Origin: Thereva unica
Taxonomy: Eukaryota > Arthropoda > Insecta > Diptera > Therevidae
NCBI GenBank assembly: GCA_949987705.1
Contig: OX465282.1
Span: 97,638,070 to 97,702,069, forward strand
Direction of reading: 5' to 3'
Length of the DNA: 64,000 nucleotides
Made by a program: the position numbers and the translations under genes. Of the stretch, positions 25,901 through 40,900 are shown in pieces. How positions within the stretch are numbered: the stretch's first letter is position 1; each line of letters begins with the position of its first letter. Under the pieces are notes generated by a model that made no database searches, was not told the DNA's origin, and saw only the letters and a program-made list of their open reading frames with translations.

Positions 25901-28900
25901 CTTAGTGACCGAAAATGAGGAATTATGTAGATATACCGGAATTAGTAGAAATAAATTCCTTTTCTAACGATAATTATTTAAATGACAATTTGCTTCGTTA
26001 TTGTCGAGGCAACAAACCAAACAGAAAATTTCAAGAACTGGTTTTGTATGTCCAATAAATGTTACAAACATCGCCAATATATTTTAAATTACTTATTGGT
26101 GATATTAATAAGAAAAAATAATAGTTGGTTGGCACAAAAATTAACCGCTCAAGATTCAAACAATAGAGATACACGGAAACTAAAATTTTTAAACGCAATA
26201 GATTTTTAAACGCATATTCTCTTAAACTCCAAAAAATGTTGTCTGCCTTAACCAGGATGGTAAGAAACCAAGGCGGAAACTCAGGGAAGTTGGCCGGTAC
26301 CACTGGCTAGTGAATTTATAAGCGCAGGTGAGCCGTATGAGCTCTTTTACTACCAAAACTGTGGGCGCAGGTGTCAATACTTCTGAACGTCGCATTTTTT
26401 CATGTAGGCGGTACCGAGCGCACCGTATATACTATACCCCCGGGGTGGTGTGGAAAGAAGTATTCATGTTAAACAAAAATACTAATATTCAAGGAACATT
26501 TAAACTTTATCGCACGTTTTATGACTACTAATTGTACAAAAAGAAACTAAATATATTGTTTATTCATTGATTTTTTTTCTTTGAATGCGCATAAAAGGAA
26601 AAAAAACTCAATCCACGCATAGCAGACGACACCTCCCCAAATTCCCTTACCACACCGGAATACTCAACTTTCTTTACAATAACCTGCTATCAACTTTGCT
26701 TTCTGAAGCAAATTTGGTGTTAAGTAGCAGTCGCACTGGGTCCCCGAGGGAAGAAGAAGATAATTGCCGCGCACAAATTTTTGTTCTACGTGACTCCTCT
26801 ATGTGTTATATGCTTAGTGGTTGTACTGACACCAATGTAATTAATTTGAGAGAGAAAATCGCAGTCACTAAAGTTAACTGCCTCCCATTTTTCTACCTGA
26901 GGTCAAACTTTTGTCGCGCAGTGTATGTATAAAAATGACGATACCATTAAAGCTGTATAAATCCATTGCCTTCTCACAAACACTGCTTTTTTATAAAATA
27001 TAGCGAATGTTTGATTTGCTAAAATTTTTGGATCTCTTGCAGGATTGGTTGTTGTATTTACATCTTGACTTTTTATTTCTCTATATTTGATCGTATCGCA
27101 CTGGTCTACAGATTCAGAACTGGAAACACATTATTTTTTAAGAAATTAAATTTAAAACAATATTATGCTTGCTTACTTTAAAAACACCTCTTCTAATGAT
27201 GTATCCGAAATACTTATTGAAGAAATTCCAAGATTTTGACAATTTTCTAATCTGTTTAAAACAAACTGATATTGACTTTGATATTTGTATGGTAATGTGA
27301 CACAAAGAGTTGGCTGTACAAATGTCTAAATATAAAATTAATAATAAATTTATTAAAAACAAATAAAAAACTATTTTTACAACCTTTATAGTAGCTGTAG
27401 GAATTATTTCTTTTATTATCTTCATAGTTTCTTCTTGTTCGAAATTTTCTTCGGTCAAAAGTTTAAGTATATAACCAGATCCATAATTACGCTTTAACTC
27501 AAGAGTTTCACCATAAAGTTTTAATCTGCCATTCGATAATATTGCTACTGAATCTCCCAAAATTTCGGCTTCATCCATATGATGGGTTGTTACTAGAACA
27601 GCTTGTGTTTTTCTTAGTTCCAACAATGAATTCCAGAGATCTCTGCGGGATTCTGGATCCAAACCTGATGACGGCTCATCAAGTATAACAACTCTAATTG
27701 AACATTGGATCAGAATTATTTGGTAAAAATGTTTTATATTATTTTTCTCACTTCGTATTTCCTGATATTGCTATTCCTAATGATAACCGACGCTTCATAC
27801 CACCAGAAAGATTTCTGCCCTTTTCGTTAGCTTTATCTGATAGCTTTAACTGCTTCAATATGTAATTAGTGCGTGCTTCTGCTTCATCATCGTCTAAGCC
27901 TCGCAACTAAAATTTGATTTGTTTTATGTATTTTTAGTCGAAATTTTAAATTTTTTAATAATTTTACAAAATAAAAAAATACAACAACAATACTTACTGC
28001 AGCAAAAAAATTGAAATGTTCTGCGCAGGTCAGATATGGTAAAAAGATATTGTGTTGTGGACAATAACCAATCAAGTGACGATAAACTGATACATCTTTT
28101 TCGTTTGATACAATTATATCACCAAATGTTTTGTTGATGCAACCTTTCAAAATAAAAATTAATTATAATATAGTAAGAATTTTAATAGAATGATTCTGCA
28201 TTAGGTACTTAATACATATATGATAAATGATCAAGCAATATTTATCAGTATACCCTATTTCTGCTGTGGGAAATGTGTTCCCAGCACCAAGTTTGAGTGC
28301 CCACAAAAGACAAAACAAGGATTCGATGGACGACTCGGAGTTCGGTACGACGGTACGACGACTACAACTTCGCAACCGACTTAATGTTCGCCGACGATAG
28401 CGCCGTCTTCGCCGACACGGATGCCGAAGCAACGGACATCTTATACGACATTCTCCGCATCGCCCAGTCATACGGGTTAAAAATTAAAGACCAAAGTGCT
28501 CATAACGGACGGATCGAGGGCCAGTGTTCACCTCGATCGAACCCAAATCGAACAGGTTTTGATGTTCAAATATTTGGGATCATTGGTTGAGAAAACGAAA
28601 GTGGCATCGACGGCCGACGTTCACCGCCGCATCGGCCAGGCAACATTCGCCTCGCTCAAGTGGTGCATATTGAAATGAACAAATATTTCCATCAACCCAA
28701 AAGTACGCCTTTACCGAACGTTGATCCTTCCGATTCTTCTTTATTGATTTGAAACGTGGACACTGCTCAAACCGGTCGTTAAGAAGCTCGAGGTCTTCCA
28801 AATGAGATGCTTCAGGCAAATCCTCGGCATCTCACTCCACGATCGCCTTCGAAACGAGACAGTTAGACAAAGATGCGATCAGCAGACAATGATCGAAGAA

Positions 28901-31900
28901 GAAATACAAAAACGTCGACAACCGGGGGTTTGGATATGTTTGCCGAATGGATGATAACCGTTTGCCACGTAAACTTCTCTGGCGAGACCGTCCCGCAGAC
29001 TGGATTATCCAGCGATCGGCACTGAAGAAAACCTGACTAAAGAATGTCGAGGGTGACCTAAAGAATCAACGATTACCGAGGCTCGAGACGTCACCAAAAC
29101 CCGGAAAGAATGGAAATGAATCGTGAGTAGAGTTCGAGACCCAGCGGCAACGACAGCAGCGTATCCGTTGCGGAGAGGTTCCGCTCGAGCCGCCAGCTAA
29201 CGGATCAAAGAAGAAGAAGAACGCACCGCATTCCAGTTGTACGCGACCTATTGTGCTAGTCTCACGCGATTAGAGTCGAGTTCTAGTCGAAGTCGCAAAC
29301 TCTAGTCGAGGTCGCAAACGAGTAAAAGACCAGTCGTTGACGCGAAATAGAGTCGCAGTCGCATTTTGTACGAGTCGATCCGTGAAAGAAGAGCCTTACT
29401 TTCATTATAAAACTGAGTTAATCTTTTGATTTCGTCCTTGAAACTTACTCAAAACGATACAGCATGTCGGGTGATGATAAATATGATACTTTATAAGGCA
29501 TAAAACTACTACGAAGTTTATTAAATCTAAATTATTTTTTTTTTCGAATGGGAAGAAATACTTTTTAAAAGTAAAAAATTAACTAACCAACTATCATATT
29601 TATTGTCGTCGTTTTTCCAGCTCCATTATGCCCCAAAAGAACGGTTATTTTGTTATTTTCAATATCCATACTTAAATTGTCCACGATTCTCTTTGACTTT
29701 CCTAAAAATTTTATAATTTTAATAATTTAATTAAATCAAATTATAATAAATTTTTTTACCTAATCCGCATTTTATTTTGTCAAACATAGAGATATTTACA
29801 TCTTTTGTTAATTTCCGTATTTTTACCGCCACTTCGGGCTGAAGACTCTGTTCACTAGGCTCTGTAAAGGAAGCTGTGTTTGCCTTATAATATGAAGCCT
29901 ATGAATAGGATATTATTTTATTATGAATCAAGGATGTGTGATATATAAAATTAAACTTGCATGTAGAAAGAAGTCTAAGGGCTTTGCAATTCCACCTTTT
30001 CCTGGCAAAATATGCGATAAATACCAGTAGAAGAAGCAATAGAGAGCTGCTTGCAATATAAGTGTGACATATACAGACAGTAGCTGGAATGATGTTGGAG
30101 TAATGTAATGGTCTAGGCTACTTGTATCAAAAAGATGATCTGAAACACAATTTTTTTAGTAGTAAAATCGAAGAATTAAAAATTTAAATTTTACGTTTAT
30201 TTGTGAATTTTTGGAATATAGACATTCCTTCCAAAAACGTGTTGCTGCTAAAGAACATAGAAAAATACCAGCACGATTTTATTTCTAAAGCGAAAATCCC
30301 GACTGGTACTAATAGTAAAAGGAGTCCTCCAACTTTTGCAAAGAACACTAAAATTAAATTATAGCATTAGTATAAAAATTGTAATGTTAAAAATATAATA
30401 TACAATTACCCGAATTAAAAATAACTGATATCAAAAATGTGAAGCACAATTGAGAGAAAATTGTTAAAATGAATAATGTTGATGTATAAATAAGTGAAAT
30501 ATCTCCGATAGCGTTCCACATATAGGCTGCTGCTAGTGAAGTACCGCCGAAGAATAAGAATATCCAAAATCTTATGAAGGCAAATGTGATCCCGTTTAAG
30601 TAATTGTAAGGTGTTGCAAGAACTAAAAATTCCTAAATAGAGTTTAAATAATTTATTTATACAATTTTGATCCTTTTCTCTTTTCTTTATTTGATCTATT
30701 TATGCTTTTATAGTAGAATGAAATGGTAGTTTAAATAATTGATAGAATTTAGCAGTGTTGTGTAATTTTTCTGGAATATTATTAGCCGTGGTATCTATGT
30801 TTGTTAGCTCACAATAATAATTTTTAAAAAATCAATATGTTAATATTAAAAGAAATCTTGCATGCAATAAAGTGTAGGCATAGTTCGTATTAGATATCAG
30901 AATGTACAGAGGGGGTCAATAATGATTCAGATCTTTTTATGGTCCAATGCAGGGTCAGGGTAAGACTTTCCAATGTTAAAAAAGAAAGATTAACACGCAC
31001 ACCAAAACTCAACATAGCAAATCTAACAGCTGAAGGAAAAGTAAGCGAGCTTGAAACCAAGTTAAACGAAGCATTTAATTCTATTAACAACTATGGCCCG
31101 CACATTATTGAAAATATCAATAAGACATGGTCCAGATGTAAGGAAGCTATAGAGCAAACATCATATTAAATTTTTGGTGAGGCATTCAGACCTTCCCATA
31201 GTGAGTGGTTTGACTATGAATGATGGATAACGACAGAAGAGGAAAATAAGGGGTATAAAAGAAAACTAAAAAGCCATAAAGGTGAGTTTACATCCCACCC
31301 ACAAAGTGGGAGAACAAATTGGCCCTGTACAAAATACAAGCGCAAAGTTTCTTTGAATGGTCAAAACTTTTTACAACTGTCAAACATAAAATTTAACACG
31401 TTAATTTAATGGTTTAAGAGAAAACAATTTAAATAGTTATATTAAATTTATATCGAGTAAAAAAGCCGATTTTATTAGTTTCAAACATTTCCACATTTCG
31501 TTTTTGAAACAAGATAAATAATTTGCAAAAAATTCTAACAAAATCATAAGAAACGAAAGTGGCATCTAATAGGCATTTTGTTAAGTAGAGTAGAGCCCTA
31601 CTTTAAGGTTCCCCTTTTCTCTTGTCGTTTTTCTGAAACAGAGAGAGAACCATACTATCTTCTATGCGATAAAGGAACTCCGATTTATACTTCCACTTTG
31701 AGTCTGGGATGTAAACTCCCCATAACAATCGAAACGCAGAAGATTATAGAGTTAACAGAGAGAGGAAAAGGGGTGTATACAAGAAACAAAAAAAATTCGA
31801 AAAGCGCAAGTTGGAAGAGCTAGGAACCCTTCATAGCGAGGGAGAAATAAGACAATAAAGAGAGAGTAGAAAAGAGAAAGAGTAGAAGAGAGAGTAGGTA

Positions 31901-34900
31901 GAGCATATAAGCAAACTCTTGGATCAACATGAAGAAGGACATTGGACACACATTTGATAATAACGAAAGAACTAGGAATGCTGAAGCTAAACCAGAACCT
32001 ACCGTACAGGAAGCAGACGAATCTTAAAATAAGCTTAATAATAACAAGTCACGAAGTATAGAATATTTAAAAAATGTAGTAATACATCTGCAAAGATTGT
32101 ATAATACATTTGGAGGCATAAAGAACTACCTGAAGAATGGAAAATAGGAATAATCTGTCCTCCACACAAAATAAGGTATCAAATTTAATGTTCAAATAAC
32201 AGAGAAATACGTTATTAAACGTAACATATAAAATATTCTCATATATCCTGTATGCTCGCTTATTGCACTAGTATGAAAGAGTAATTGGCAAGAACCAGTG
32301 CGGATTCAGGAAACAAAAGTCCACTACCGATTACTTATTTTCATCGTGCCAGTTAACGATGATAAGCGTTAATTAAGACTTTAAAAGCACTGTCTGTCCT
32401 GGGTATAATACAAGTGCGAGGACACTTAAGGCAATTCATAACAATTTTGCACTCCCAAAACTCGTCTCTTCTTGACGTGACTGCTGACTCCATTGATTCA
32501 GTATTAATATATGTATAATCAAATCTCCCCTCAAAGTTTTCTTGATCATGACATAGTATGTATTCCTTTCCTCTCATGCTTCTGCGGTCATCCCTTTTGA
32601 TGCTGATGTAAGCCTTCTTAATGCATCTTAGTTCTGATTGTTTTAACTTCCATTATGTTGACTCGTTTGAAGTCCTTGGGCTATTGCTTTTCATTTCTTT
32701 CAATAGCATTGGCTGTGATGAACTTTGATCGATCTTGCTAGCTCGAACTCAATGGTATTAAGTTCAACAATGTTCCCGCACAAAAATATTCATAAGATGA
32801 CGTGGCAGTCACCAGACGGGGTAACAAATAATCAAATAGACCACGTCCTAATTGAGAGAATAGGGGCCCCGAGTATACTAGATGTGAGAACTATGGGAGG
32901 AGTCTGCTTTGGCTCAAACCACTATCTGGTCAAAGTGAAATTTAGAAGCCGGATAACGACCAAAACCCACAGAGGGCAAACACAACTAAGGTACGATATA
33001 GACAAGCTAATACTTGAAGAAAGAAGAGCTGCTTATTAGAATGTTGTCGTACAAAACCTGAGAGAAGGAGTAGGACAAGAGCCCGACATCAACAATGGGA
33101 AAACTGAAAAGCAGCGTAAAGGAGGCAGCAAGTAGAGGCCCTAGGTTGGGCCTCCAGACAGATTAGAATTTACTGGTTTGATCAGGATTGTAGAGCCGCG
33201 ATAGAAGAACGAAACCAGAGCCACCGGCAGTACATCGCAAGGCCCACAAGAGCAATGATGGAAGTCTTCAAGCTAAATAGAAGAACTGCAGACAAGCTGT
33301 GCAGAAAGAAGAAGAGAGAGTATCTAAACAGAAGGATCCTACAGATAAAGGAAGACTTCAACGAAGGGAGAATTAGGCAAGCCTACAAAGGAATACGCCA
33401 GATCAGCAATAAGTTTCAGCCAAGAATGGATACCTGCAGGGACATAGATGGGAACCTATTAGCAGATCCGGATAGGAAAAAGGAAAGATGGAGACAATAT
33501 TTTCAAAACTTATTGAATACAAACCCAAGAGTAAACGAAGACTCACAGGCGGAGGCATTTGTAATCCCTCAAGATAATATTCCAATAGAACCACCAACAC
33601 TGGATGAAGTACGGGAAGCTGTGAAAGGAGCTCTTAAGAAACTTACACGAACTCATATGCAACATCTGGGAGGAAGAATATATACCAGATGACTGGAAGA
33701 AAGCGTCCAATTCACAAGAAAGGGGATAAATTAACCTGCAAAAACTACAGAGGCATCTCACTCCTCAGCGCCAGCTACAAAACCTTTACAATCCTTGTGA
33801 AACAAAAACTAAAACCTATAGCGGAAGGCCTTATAGGAGAATATCAAGCTGGTTTTAGGACAAACAAGTCAATATCGGACCAGTTACTGACCTTAAAACA
33901 AATTCTGCAGAAAACCTGCGAAAGGAATATAGATATATACCAGATATTTGTCGACTTTAAACAGGCATATGACTCGATAAACAGAGATCCTATTGGAATT
34001 AGGAGTCCCCTCAAAGCTGGTACAACTGATCATATGCGCAACAAATAGCTCACTGGCGAAAGTAAGGATCCAAAATGCAGTAACGGAAGAGTTCGAAGTG
34101 CCCCAAGGACTTAGACAAGGAGATGAACTAGCGCCCATGCTTTTCAACCTGGGCCTAGAATAGGTGATAAGAAAAACGTCTGTACAACTACTTGGATATG
34201 CGGATGACGTGAACATCGTGGGAAAATCATTCTTGGCAACAAAAGAATTCTATGTCGAATTAAGAGAGGCGGCATCGACGAACATAAGCTAGTAGTCGGT
34301 AAAACAGTGTACCTTGGGTCTACATTCGCAAAAAGACACGAAGAAAAGGAAGAAATAACCAAATACTACTGGCTAATAGAGCCTTTATGCCCAAAAATCA
34401 AGATTTGTCCATAGGAAAACGAAACTCTCACTCTACAAAACAGTAATACGACCAGTACTGTGCTCCGACATATAAATAAATAAAATGGAACATTGAGACA
34501 TATAATTTTAAAATTCTAGCACGTAGAGCAAATAAATGTATTGTTTAATTAAAACTCTCATTATATCAATCATTAAAAACTTTAATTTTATTTATCTTAC
34601 CTTTATGCCATCCTGTTTCTCTTCTACTAACGGAACGAGCACCATACTAAGTAATAATATATTCAACAAAAGAATAAACAATAAACCGAAAGATTTTATT
34701 CTGCCGCTATCTGCGACCTCGACTGAAATCGATGGAACTGGTAGAATTTCAGTCTGAAATAAAATATATTGAATTTGTGTTTTTGTAAATTTCCACATTT
34801 TCCACAATCAAACCTCATAGATGCTTGGTTTGCCAGTTACTTCATTCATAAATATTTTATCGATATTACGTTGTAAGAGAAACAATCCGCTACCAATATA

Positions 34901-37900
34901 ATCATCGTATTCTGCAGATATCCCGTAGAGAATTATGGTTAGTTTGTTTATATATTAATTTACAAATTTACCTTTAATCCCAACTGTTTCATAATCGTTT
35001 AAATATTTATGCTCAGTCGAAATACTAATTGCCGGTGAGCTTATTCCGTATTTTAAATGTTTCGATAATGATTTATTTTCACTTGATGGAAATTCTTGGA
35101 AGTAAATGCCAAAACTTCTCGTTCCAGTTTTTCCTTCTAGTTCTAAAAACATTTCTTCAGCCGTAGCAAATGGCACTAGTCCTGAAATCAATTTAGTTAA
35201 TTTATTTTTATATTAATTAAATATATTACTTACTATCTGCTAGAACATACAAGTCTAGTCGAACTTTTTCCATCAAGTCATCAATGAATGAATTGGAGGG
35301 CGCATAGAAAATGAAATCATCTTCTTCCCCTGTAAACAACGACGATAATAATTGCTGAAAAAATAATAATGATAATGAATTAATTATAAATAAGAAAAAT
35401 ATTCGAATTTTGTCTTTCAATTCATGTTTGATCTTTTGCGACAAATTATTCTCGTCTATTTATGTGGCATCGAAACCTCGGCATTTACATCCGGCTTTGT
35501 GGACCACCAATTTGGTTATAGTTTAATTTATTAACGAATTCATAAACGTCTTTTCCAATTTTTCGCCAAGTTTCCTCTTCGTGTACTTTTTTATAATTGG
35601 TTGCCAGTGCAATTCTTCCTTCTTCTTCAGATTGGAAGCGCTTAGGACACCACCACCACGGATTCCGATGGCCTTTACCTTAAATTTAAGGCTGAATTGT
35701 TATATATCAAGATGCGACTTACAATACTTAGTTATTACTATTTATAGTACTATTATTTACTTTAGGTATATATATGCTAAGCCGGCCACAATATTTTGAA
35801 ATTGCCGTGGCGCATACAAAGTGAAAGAAACTACTAAATTAGAGGTAGGTTCCATAATAACAGATCAAAACCTTATCCAGGACAGTCTACCAAATCCGTC
35901 GAACCACAAACCTTAGTATAGGAGTCTTTTGTTTTGTTGGCGCTGGAGCATTTCCAGTGGTTTTGGCGTGATGTAACAGACTTTTTGGTAGAATCGGTCA
36001 GAAATGACATCCCCAACAATATTTAGGGGGTGCGCAAACATGAAAATACCTGGAAAATTGACGACGCCAGAAATGGTGAGCCAAATTCGCTCAGAAAAGG
36101 ACTCAGCTTCTATTGCACCAATTTTTCTTAAATTGGAGTAGCGAATCGAGAAAGCTTCATTCTTCTGGATGACTCGATATGGATAAATTTTGTGCAGACC
36201 AGTAGAGGCCGAGGCCAATGAACGAACTTTTTTCAATAAGGCAAATCCTCCGAAAATGCTGGGAATACAACATCGACGTGTATCAACTCTTCATCGACTT
36301 TAAAGAAGCATACGACAGCATCGACAGGGAGCAAATATATGCGACAATGTTGGACCTAAATATCCCCCCAAAGATAGTTAAATTAACTAGAGTTTAGCCC
36401 GCCTAACAAGAGGCAGTTCATTTGTCCCGTACACGATAGTAAATTGTACTGAGGCCTCAACTTTTTTAAATGTCCCGGTTCAAAAACAATGTACTACTGG
36501 GATATGAGCGTGAATCGTGCGATTGTAAATTACGAAGTGGAGAGACATTTCTTACTTCTTTTGCGGCAGTAAAATATCCAATTCGAATTGCAGCGAATAC
36601 CCAATTTGAACCGAGCCGTGGTGAGATTGTAAATACGAACTGGAGAGAAATCTCTTACATTTTTGGAGGGAGTGAAATTTTGTACTTAAGAGACAATACA
36701 TACATTTTTCTTGGGACGTAAATTTTGTATTGAAGGGACAATTTTTACATTTGTCGAGGGAGTGAAGTTTTGAGCTCTAGAGACATTTCTTACTTCTTTT
36801 TAGGCGAGGTGCGATTGTAAAATAGAAATATACCATCTGGAGGCATAGCTTTCATACCTACTCTGGGTCAGTTTAATGCATAAGAGATTCAAAACCGTGA
36901 TTCTGAAGCCATGTAAATATCTACAACTACAACATTGTCTCCGCTTTCGGAGCTGGAGTCTAGTATTTGGGATGACTTGGATACGCAGGTGTGTGACTTA
37001 ATAAAAACCACAAATGAAACAACTGAAGCCATAAATAAATACCTTGTAGAACCACTGTTGCTAAGATACAAAGACCCAGCAAAGTGGTGGTATTCGAGAA
37101 AAGGTCAATATCCTAGACCTAGACACTATCAACTTTTTAAATTGTGACTGTGCAGCGTTGCAACTTTTGTGCCTTGTGAACGCGTCTTTTCTAAAGCGGT
37201 TCAACTTCTGGGAGAAAGAAGAAATAGGTTAAGTGGCAATAAAGTGTCATAGATACTATTTTTAAACCTCTATCTATAACAAATAAAATATTTTTGTGGT
37301 ATTTTCAATTTAAGGGAGTTTCATTTTAAATCTGTAAATATGTTTTTCCTTATACAGTTAACCAAAATTTTAAAGATTATTTTTGTAATTAACATTCATA
37401 GGCACGATAAATAATGTTCCCATTCATTCATTCATCATCTATCGTATCCCCGCAATAGATCTACCCGCATCGCAACATTTGAGCCACTATGTGACGTGCT
37501 AGCAATACAATGGCACTTCGCCTCGTTTGAAGTGAGACATTGTACTGATTCCAAAGAAAAAAGAGGCTCCTCTTACAAACTCATTTTATAATCGTGTCCT
37601 ACCCAACACTAGTCTGGAGGAAGACGCTGATGGAGGCCAAGACTCGAATTGGGCTGTAGAGCCATAGAAGAAGAAGAATATACATATATTGTTGCTCCTT
37701 GATGCACAAGCAAAATATTATTCTGTTACCGTAGATTCTCCTCCGAATATTTTAAATGCAGATTAAATGACCATACTATTTCGCTTCGTCCTGCCTATAG
37801 GAGGCCCTGTTGAGCGTATTTTGATATTTTGGTTTAACTTACGGATGAAAGGACTACAGGACTATACGGAGAACTCTGTTTTGGCGACTGTTACAGAAAT

Positions 37901-40900
37901 GTTACAACTGGATATTAATAGGAGGCGCAGCTTAAGGTATGACACCGACAATAATGTTTCTGGTCAATTCAAGAGGTTCCAATCAAAGATGAAAAAAATT
38001 ATCTCTAAGGTTTTAAATTTTGATTTACTTTATTTTCACCGCCTCTGGATACAATATCAATTTACGCCAACGTTTTTTTCATTTTTCTAAACAGTTGTTG
38101 CAGTCGATTTCCGGAAAGACCTTCAAAAACATCTTCGATTCGACTTGTATCTCTGCAATTGAGCGAAAACGATGTCATCAGAGCGATAAAACCGTTTCGT
38201 CTGTTGCGAGAATAGCCAGAAGTCAGGCGGTGGTATACCAGATGGTTTTGGAACGATATGACGTTGTGGTACTCAAAAATCATTGTTTCGCAGACATTAA
38301 GCAGATGCGATGACGTCTGAGGCCCAAGTGGTTCTACAAAATGGCTGGTATTGACCCAAGCTATAATTGCGTAATGTTAACGAGGTCTACAATTGTCAAT
38401 CGATGATTTTTGAGCAACTGCCTTCAGGTGACAATATAATACAGAACTTTGATTTCACGTTAACTTTCCCGACCCTAGCTTTTCAATCCTAGGGTTGGAA
38501 AAGTACTTTCTGATCCGCTCAAATTTGATGGATATCATTTCAAGATTGACAAATTATTTGAAATCTTCAAAGCTATCTGGAGCCCTCGCGACTAATGAAG
38601 GGTCATTATTGAACGCTTTTCCAGGTATTCCGCTGATAATCCTAAATTTCGACGAAATGAAACAGTTTGGCTGTAAAAGCTGTTCCTCGATCCGGTATTA
38701 TCCTTCTTAGGCTACCAAAAATTGATGGCAGCTTATAAGAATCCCACTGTGTAACCATGTTTCTGTAAAAGCGATTATATCGAAACCACTGGCCGAAGTC
38801 GACAGAAACACATCTTGGGTTTTGGTTCTGATTCCCCTGACATTTTGGCGATAGCGGGAAAGCGTTCTAAGTTTTTTGAAACCTGTAGATGTAGAGTGTC
38901 GCGAATACGATGCACACGCGTGTGGGGAACAAAACACTTTGAAAACGCACCAGGAGGCCAGACATGGGTTCCCAAAGATTTTTGGTGGTATTGGGCGGTG
39001 CAGTCATAACAAAAGACGCAATCGGTTTGGAAACATTGCTGATCTTCCTACAAGAGACTGCCGCAGGATTAATAGCTTTTTCGCTTAGGTATTCTTTAAT
39101 TGCCTCGCACGTAGTTTCAGGGGAGAAACGCGAAATAAAAATATTTCGCGGTCTGTGAACCGTTATCAAATTGGCGTGACAGCATAGTAATGATGACTTT
39201 ACGACGGCGTCTGCGTTTACCATGCTTTCTATGGGTTTTCGGGTGGCCAGGAGCCAGCCTCCACTAAAGGGCCTATTTCAAGTCCATTGTTTTTTCTTTG
39301 TTGTCAGTCGGCTAGGTTAGGTTAGGTTAAATATGGCTGAGCTATTGGTTTAAGCTCATATACTTAGGCCAGAAGGATAGGCCTATAGTGATCCCACTTT
39401 AAACCTGATGTTAAAGAGTCGTTTCTTCGCTGAAACCATCTCGAGGAAGTAATGATACTTTTAAGTTGCGGGATCCCAATCTTCGAGATTTCCGCAAGGG
39501 TGCTTAGAAAGGGCTCGCCAAATGTGGTTAACCTTATTCTGCCTAGGGCCGGGCAATGACAGAGGAGATGTAGTACACTTTCCGCCTCGTCCAGATTCCT
39601 ACAGCTTCTGCAGAAATTGTAGGTCTCAAGACCCAAGCGGGTCGCATGCGTCCCTATCAGACTATCTTGTCTCCCGAGGCTCAGTAGTAAGGTGGTTCGC
39701 CTGAGACCATAAGAGGGCCAGGTTAATTTGGCCAAAGTGCATTTATTAAGATCCCTCCAATACTTTTTCGCTTGCTGCCTCGGAGTTTAAAGGTGGCCCA
39801 AGGCATACCAACTCTTTCCTTTTCTGGAAGGAGAGTAGCGATCGTGCCTTTCCTAGCCAGTTCATTAGCTTTACAATTTCCCTCTATATTTCGGTGACCG
39901 GGCACCCTAACGAGGAGGGTCCTGAACTGTTGAGCCATCTCGTGAAGAGATCTGCGACATTCAGAGGTAGTTCTAGAGCTGTTTATGCAGGAGCGCAGGG
40001 CTTTCAGAGCCGACTATCTGAGGTTCCTATCGCCTTGCTGGTTGATTTGCAGAACAGCCTCTTGTATGGCTAGAACCTTCGCTTGGTATACATTGCAGTG
40101 ATCGGGTTGTCGGAAGGAGACTTCAATCCCAAGTTCTGGGGAAAATACTCCTCCTCCCACTCGATCCTCGAGCTTCGAGCCATCAGTAAAGAAGTTTATG
40201 GCACCCTGAAAATTGTGTGGTCTATTTGTCCACTCACGACGTGAAGGGATGTGGACTCCGTAGTTCCTCGTGAAGGTACATAATTTCGGGAATGCAGAAG
40301 TCGGTTTTTGTGGGGAGAGTAACAGAGTTTAGCACCTTCGTGTGCCCTCCCCTGATTCTGGCCAAAAATCGGATTCTTTCATTCTAAGGGCTGCGATGGT
40401 TGCGCTTTCCCTTGCCACAAGATTTAAAGGAGGGGGGGTATAATATAACATTTAGGGCATCTGTAGGTGTCGAGCAAAGTGCTCCTGTTATGCATAACTC
40501 CGCACATCTTTGTACTTTCTGTAATTTGTTTAACACGGTGGATTTACTCAGGTTTGGCTACCATACTAAAACCCCATAAAGGAGAATTGGGCGGACGATC
40601 GCTGCGTAGATCCATTAGGGCAGAAGCCCCACTTCTTGCCAATTGATTTTTTGCAAGCGAAAAGCGCTATGTTCCCTTTCTTAATGCGCTCTTCTGTGTT
40701 TTCATTCCAGAGTAGTTTCTTGTTCAGAATTATTCCCAAGTGTTTGGCACTGCTGCTACTTTTGAGCCAAACATTGTTAAGCTGGGGGGTGTTAACGGAG
40801 GGATCTTATACCTCCTTGTGAAGAGGACCACTTCCGTTATTATTGGGTTAACGCCTGGTCCGCGAGTGACAGTCCAGCTTGAGAGGGTTTGTAACGCCGC

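Larger units (their letters stand above)
20914..26923 (+). mobile_element. P-element-like transposon, 6.0 kb, in ABCA intron 15
   Basis: Terminal inverted repeats begin CACTGCGTGACAAAAGTTTG at the left and, reversed, CACTGCGCGACAAAAGTTTG at the right. Flanks TATATATA (20906-20913) and TATGTATA (26924-26931) look like a 7/8 match of the 8-bp duplication made by P elements. Inverted similarity continues for roughly 0.5 kb at the right end (about 26395-26923), and on the left to about 23290 when nested inserts are removed. The interior encodes a P/THAP9-type transposase, now broken. Four younger insertions lie inside. Confidence 0.87.

Noticed and set aside
29957..29960. A GT donor at GCAA|GTTTAA for ABCA exon 8
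   Set aside because: It shifts exon 9 into a frame with a stop after four codons.
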